Of a DNA stretch of 8,280 bases, positions 7,222 through 8,280 are shown piece after piece (position 1 is the stretch's first letter; the number at the start of each line of letters is the position of its first letter). Both the position numbers and the translations under genes were made by a program. The stretch lies in the NCBI GenBank assembly GCA_902468045.1, contig CABQXG010000046.1, forward strand, positions 1 through 8,280, read 5' to 3'. Origin of the DNA: an uncultured Collinsella sp. Its GTDB lineage: Bacteria > Actinomycetota > Coriobacteriia > Coriobacteriales > Coriobacteriaceae. The notes under the pieces are model-generated. The model was not told the DNA's origin, made no database searches, and saw nothing but the letters and a program-made list of their open reading frames with translations.

Positions 7222-7670
7222 CAGGAGTTCTCCCTTAGGCATTTTCCAGCTATGGGGACAAGGTCAAACATCGTGTGAACGACATCGCCTGTGTTCGCAA
7301 TGGCAGCCGTGAATTTGCCGTTTCCGAAATCCATTAAATGGTAGAGATTGATTGTTAGATCCTTTTGCGCGGCGATCCTCAGAATCCAGTAGGCGCAATT
7401 ATCACCGCAATTTGAGGCGTTATATATATTCTGCGGCATAAAGTACATAAGCAGTAGTGTTTTGGTGCCGCTGGATAGTTTCTCGGGAGGAATGACGCCT
7501 AGAATCTTGGTATCGATTGCATTGGGGCCTACCACGGTGCCTTTATCGATGGATTTAATGACTCTTTGGGCAAAGGAGTCTTGAAACCACTGGGGCGAAT
7601 AGACGTTATCGAAGTAAACCGACGTGTTGTAGATAACGTTTTCCATATCACCATAGTGAATTGTTAGCAC
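7221..7670 (-). CDS. DUF4869-like small protein, first gene of the minus-strand pair
   Basis: A 149-residue protein that I recognise from memory as DUF4869-like; this has not been searched. Visible blocks are MLTIHYGDMENVIYN at the N-terminus, LSSGTKTLLLMYF (65-77), NASNCGDNCAYWIL (84-97), DLTINLYHLMDF (104-115) and a final NTGDVVHTMFDLVPIAGK (126-143). No signal peptide or membrane helix is seen. The start is a GTG at 7668-7670, chosen because AAGGAG lies 5 bases upstream and because the conserved MLTI block then begins the protein; the ATG at 7700 would add ten unconserved residues. The stop TGA overlaps the start of the ATPase by one base, so the two are translated together and probably act together. 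The cysteine pair in CGDNC could be structural or metal-binding. The biochemical role is unknown. Confidence 0.86.
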   Translation of the reverse strand: MLTIHYGDMENVIYNTSVYFDNVYSPQWFQDSFAQRVIKSIDKGTVVGPNAIDTKILGVIPPEKLSSGTKTLLLMYFMPQNIYNASNCGDNCAYWILRIAAQKDLTINLYHLMDFGNGKFTAAIANTGDVVHTMFDLVPIAGKCLRENS

Positions 7671-7675
7671 GTTAG

Positions 7676-7681
7676 CTCCTT
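7676..7681 (-). promoter_or_regulatory. Ribosome binding site for the DUF4869-like gene
   Basis: AAGGAG on the minus strand lies 5 bases before the GTG at 7670. It decides the start in favour of GTG over the upstream ATG at 7700. Confidence 0.7.
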
Positions 7682-7712
7682 CAGCTTGCTGATTTGGCAT
7701 TTAGTGAGATTG

Positions 7713-7718
7713 ATTATA
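7713..7718 (-). promoter_or_regulatory. -10 box of the minus-strand operon promoter
   Basis: A perfect TATAAT on the minus strand lies 43 bases before the GTG start and would give a leader of about 36 bases. There is no good -35; the place it should occupy (about 7736-7741) is part of a GC-rich palindrome, which suggests either an activator-dependent or a repressed promoter. Confidence 0.55.
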
Positions 7719-7732
7719 TCGCAGCACATTAG

Positions 7733-7751
7733 GCGGGCGTTATCGGCCCGC
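7733..7751. repeat. GC-rich palindrome over the minus-operon -35 position
   Basis: GCGGGC (7733-7738) and GCCCGC (7746-7751) form perfect 6-bp inverted arms around a 7-base spacer in an otherwise AT-rich region. It has no T-run on either strand, so it is a poor terminator. Its position relative to the TATAAT at 7713-7718 fits an operator. This role is inferred. Confidence 0.4.
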
Positions 7752-7794
7752 GGTAGATGTGATTGATGACCAAGGTTTGTATTTTGTTGCTTTA

Positions 7795-7828
7795 TTAATC
7801 AGTTCACTCGTTTAATCAGTTCGTTCAT
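7795..7828. repeat. Two-copy direct repeat, 17-bp period
   Basis: TTAATCAGTTC occurs at 7795-7805 and again at 7812-7822. With the following bases, the two 17-bp units agree at 14 positions. This may be a small tandem duplication or a pair of binding sites on nearly the same face of the helix. Confidence 0.55.
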
Positions 7829-7926
7829 GCGCTAAGTTTGCCTTAGAAGCTATTTAGCGTAACGGTTGAGGTGTGGCGACTCATATTTAAATTGCAGTCA
7901 CAAAGACACCTTTTATCGATTTCCCG

Positions 7927-7955
7927 TTGAAATACTGAATTGATAGTTTAAAAAT
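7927..7955 (+). promoter_or_regulatory. Candidate promoter for the secreted protein
   Basis: TTGAAA (7927-7932) resembles a -35, and TAAAAAT (7949-7955), 16 bases downstream, resembles a -10. The leader to the ATG at 7995 would be about 35 bases. The -10 match is modest. Confidence 0.4.
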
Positions 7956-7982
7956 AACTTAAGAGAGCCTTAAATCTCGGAA

Positions 7983-7988
7983 AAAGGA
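7983..7988 (+). promoter_or_regulatory. Ribosome binding site for the secreted protein
   Basis: AAAGGA lies 6 bases before the ATG at 7995 and supports that start. Confidence 0.6.
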
Positions 7989-7994
7989 TGTCGT

Positions 7995-8280
7995 ATGAAA
8001 AACCTTCGAGAAAGATGGCACGGACTAACAGTGCTGGGAGTTGTTGCATTTGCCGCTGCCTGCATGACGGTTGCCCCGGCGCCCTCATTTGCTGATATTG
8101 CTGGCGGTGGCGGAGGCGGTGGACCGATTACGGAATGGTGTTCCGACGGTCGTCCGAAGACTGGACTCGTTCGGTGCGAGGACGGCAACCTTCGCTATTT
8201 CGATCCCGAAACTGGCGCCATGGTCACGAACCAGTGGCATAACGAATACGAAGCTGTTTGGTACTATTTTGGCGCTGACG
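7995..8280 (+). CDS. Secreted protein with cell-wall/glucan-binding-type repeats, 3' end outside window
   Basis: The first 95 residues of a longer protein. The N-terminus is a classic signal peptide: a basic start (KNLRER), a hydrophobic core LTVLGVVAFAAACMTV (11-26), then APAPSFA with a likely signal peptidase I cut after Ala33. The cysteine at 23 is not preceded by a good lipobox, so a lipoprotein is less likely. A run of seven glycines (37-43) follows as a flexible linker. From about residue 48 the sequence shows aromatic, glycine-rich repeat modules: GNLRYFDPETGAMVTNQW at 64-81, then WYYFGAD at 89-95. This is the pattern of choline/glucan-binding (CW_1-like) repeats that hold proteins to surface polysaccharides. 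Two cysteines (49 and 61) flank the first module. The start is supported by AAAGGA 6 bases upstream. The catalytic or other domain, if any, lies beyond the window. Confidence 0.88.
   Translation, partial: MKNLRERWHGLTVLGVVAFAAACMTVAPAPSFADIAGGGGGGGPITEWCSDGRPKTGLVRCEDGNLRYFDPETGAMVTNQWHNEYEAVWYYFGAD

Larger units (their letters stand above)
7671..7994. other. Divergent AT-rich intergenic region
   Basis: These 324 bases separate the minus operon from the secreted-protein gene. I see no gene in them. From left to right they hold the minus RBS, the TATAAT, the GC palindrome, a 17-bp-period direct repeat (7795-7828), a small inverted repeat CTAAG/CTTAG (7832-7836 and 7842-7846) nested inside CGCTAA/TTAGCG (7830-7835 and 7854-7859), and a probable plus-strand promoter near 7927-7955. 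No tRNA, riboswitch or CRISPR structure was recognised. Confidence 0.6.

Noticed and set aside
7671..7700. ATG at 7700 as the start of the DUF4869-like protein
   Set aside because: It would place the strong AAGGAG inside the coding region; the GTG at 7670 is 5 bases from that site and begins the recognisable MLTI block.
1..8280. tRNA, rRNA, CRISPR arrays, insertion sequences
   Set aside because: Looked for on both strands by eye; no cloverleaf, repeat-spacer array, transposase or terminal inverted repeats were recognised.

Overview
The window looks like a chromosomal segment from a high-GC, gut-type actinobacterium of the class Coriobacteriia, with Collinsella as the best guess. The guess rests on GC-rich codon use in the main operon (35 of 60 bases are G or C at 5161-5220), clustered family-2 glycosyltransferases, and a secreted protein with aromatic cell-wall-binding repeats. 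The assignment is from memory of such genomes and was not checked by a search.

Region 1 (1-6247, + strand) is a tightly packed glycosyltransferase operon. It holds the 3' end of one gene, three complete single-domain GT2 genes of about 340-355 residues, and one 828-residue protein with an unassigned N-terminal region followed by two GT2 domains. Two subfamilies alternate in an A-B-A'-B' order before the large two-domain enzyme. Such a set would add successive sugars to a lipid-linked cell-surface polysaccharide at the cytoplasmic face of the membrane. No export, polymerase or sugar-nucleotide genes are visible here. The A' gene (1562-2581) appears to have lost its last 32 codons to a nonsense mutation: the reading frame continues past the TAA, and the resulting tail aligns with the intact tail of the A gene at the start of the window.

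Region 2 (6244-7670, - strand) is a two-gene operon of clearly lower GC (23 of 60 bases at 6961-7020). A DUF4869-like small protein is followed by a P-loop ATPase with a Toprim-like C-terminal half. The genes are coupled by a one-base TGATG overlap, and the operon ends four bases inside the 3' end of the glycosyltransferase operon. This is the accessory-looking part of the window. The pair looks transferred, plausibly from a Firmicutes source, and its role is unknown; a defence or regulatory two-protein system is a reasonable hypothesis.

Region 3 (7671-7994) is an AT-rich divergent intergenic region with a TATAAT box for the minus operon, a GC-rich palindrome over its -35 position, a 17-bp-period direct repeat and a probable promoter for the next gene.

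Region 4 (7995-8280, + strand) is the start of a secreted protein with a signal peptide, a glycine run and the first cell-wall/glucan-binding-type repeats. It runs off the window.
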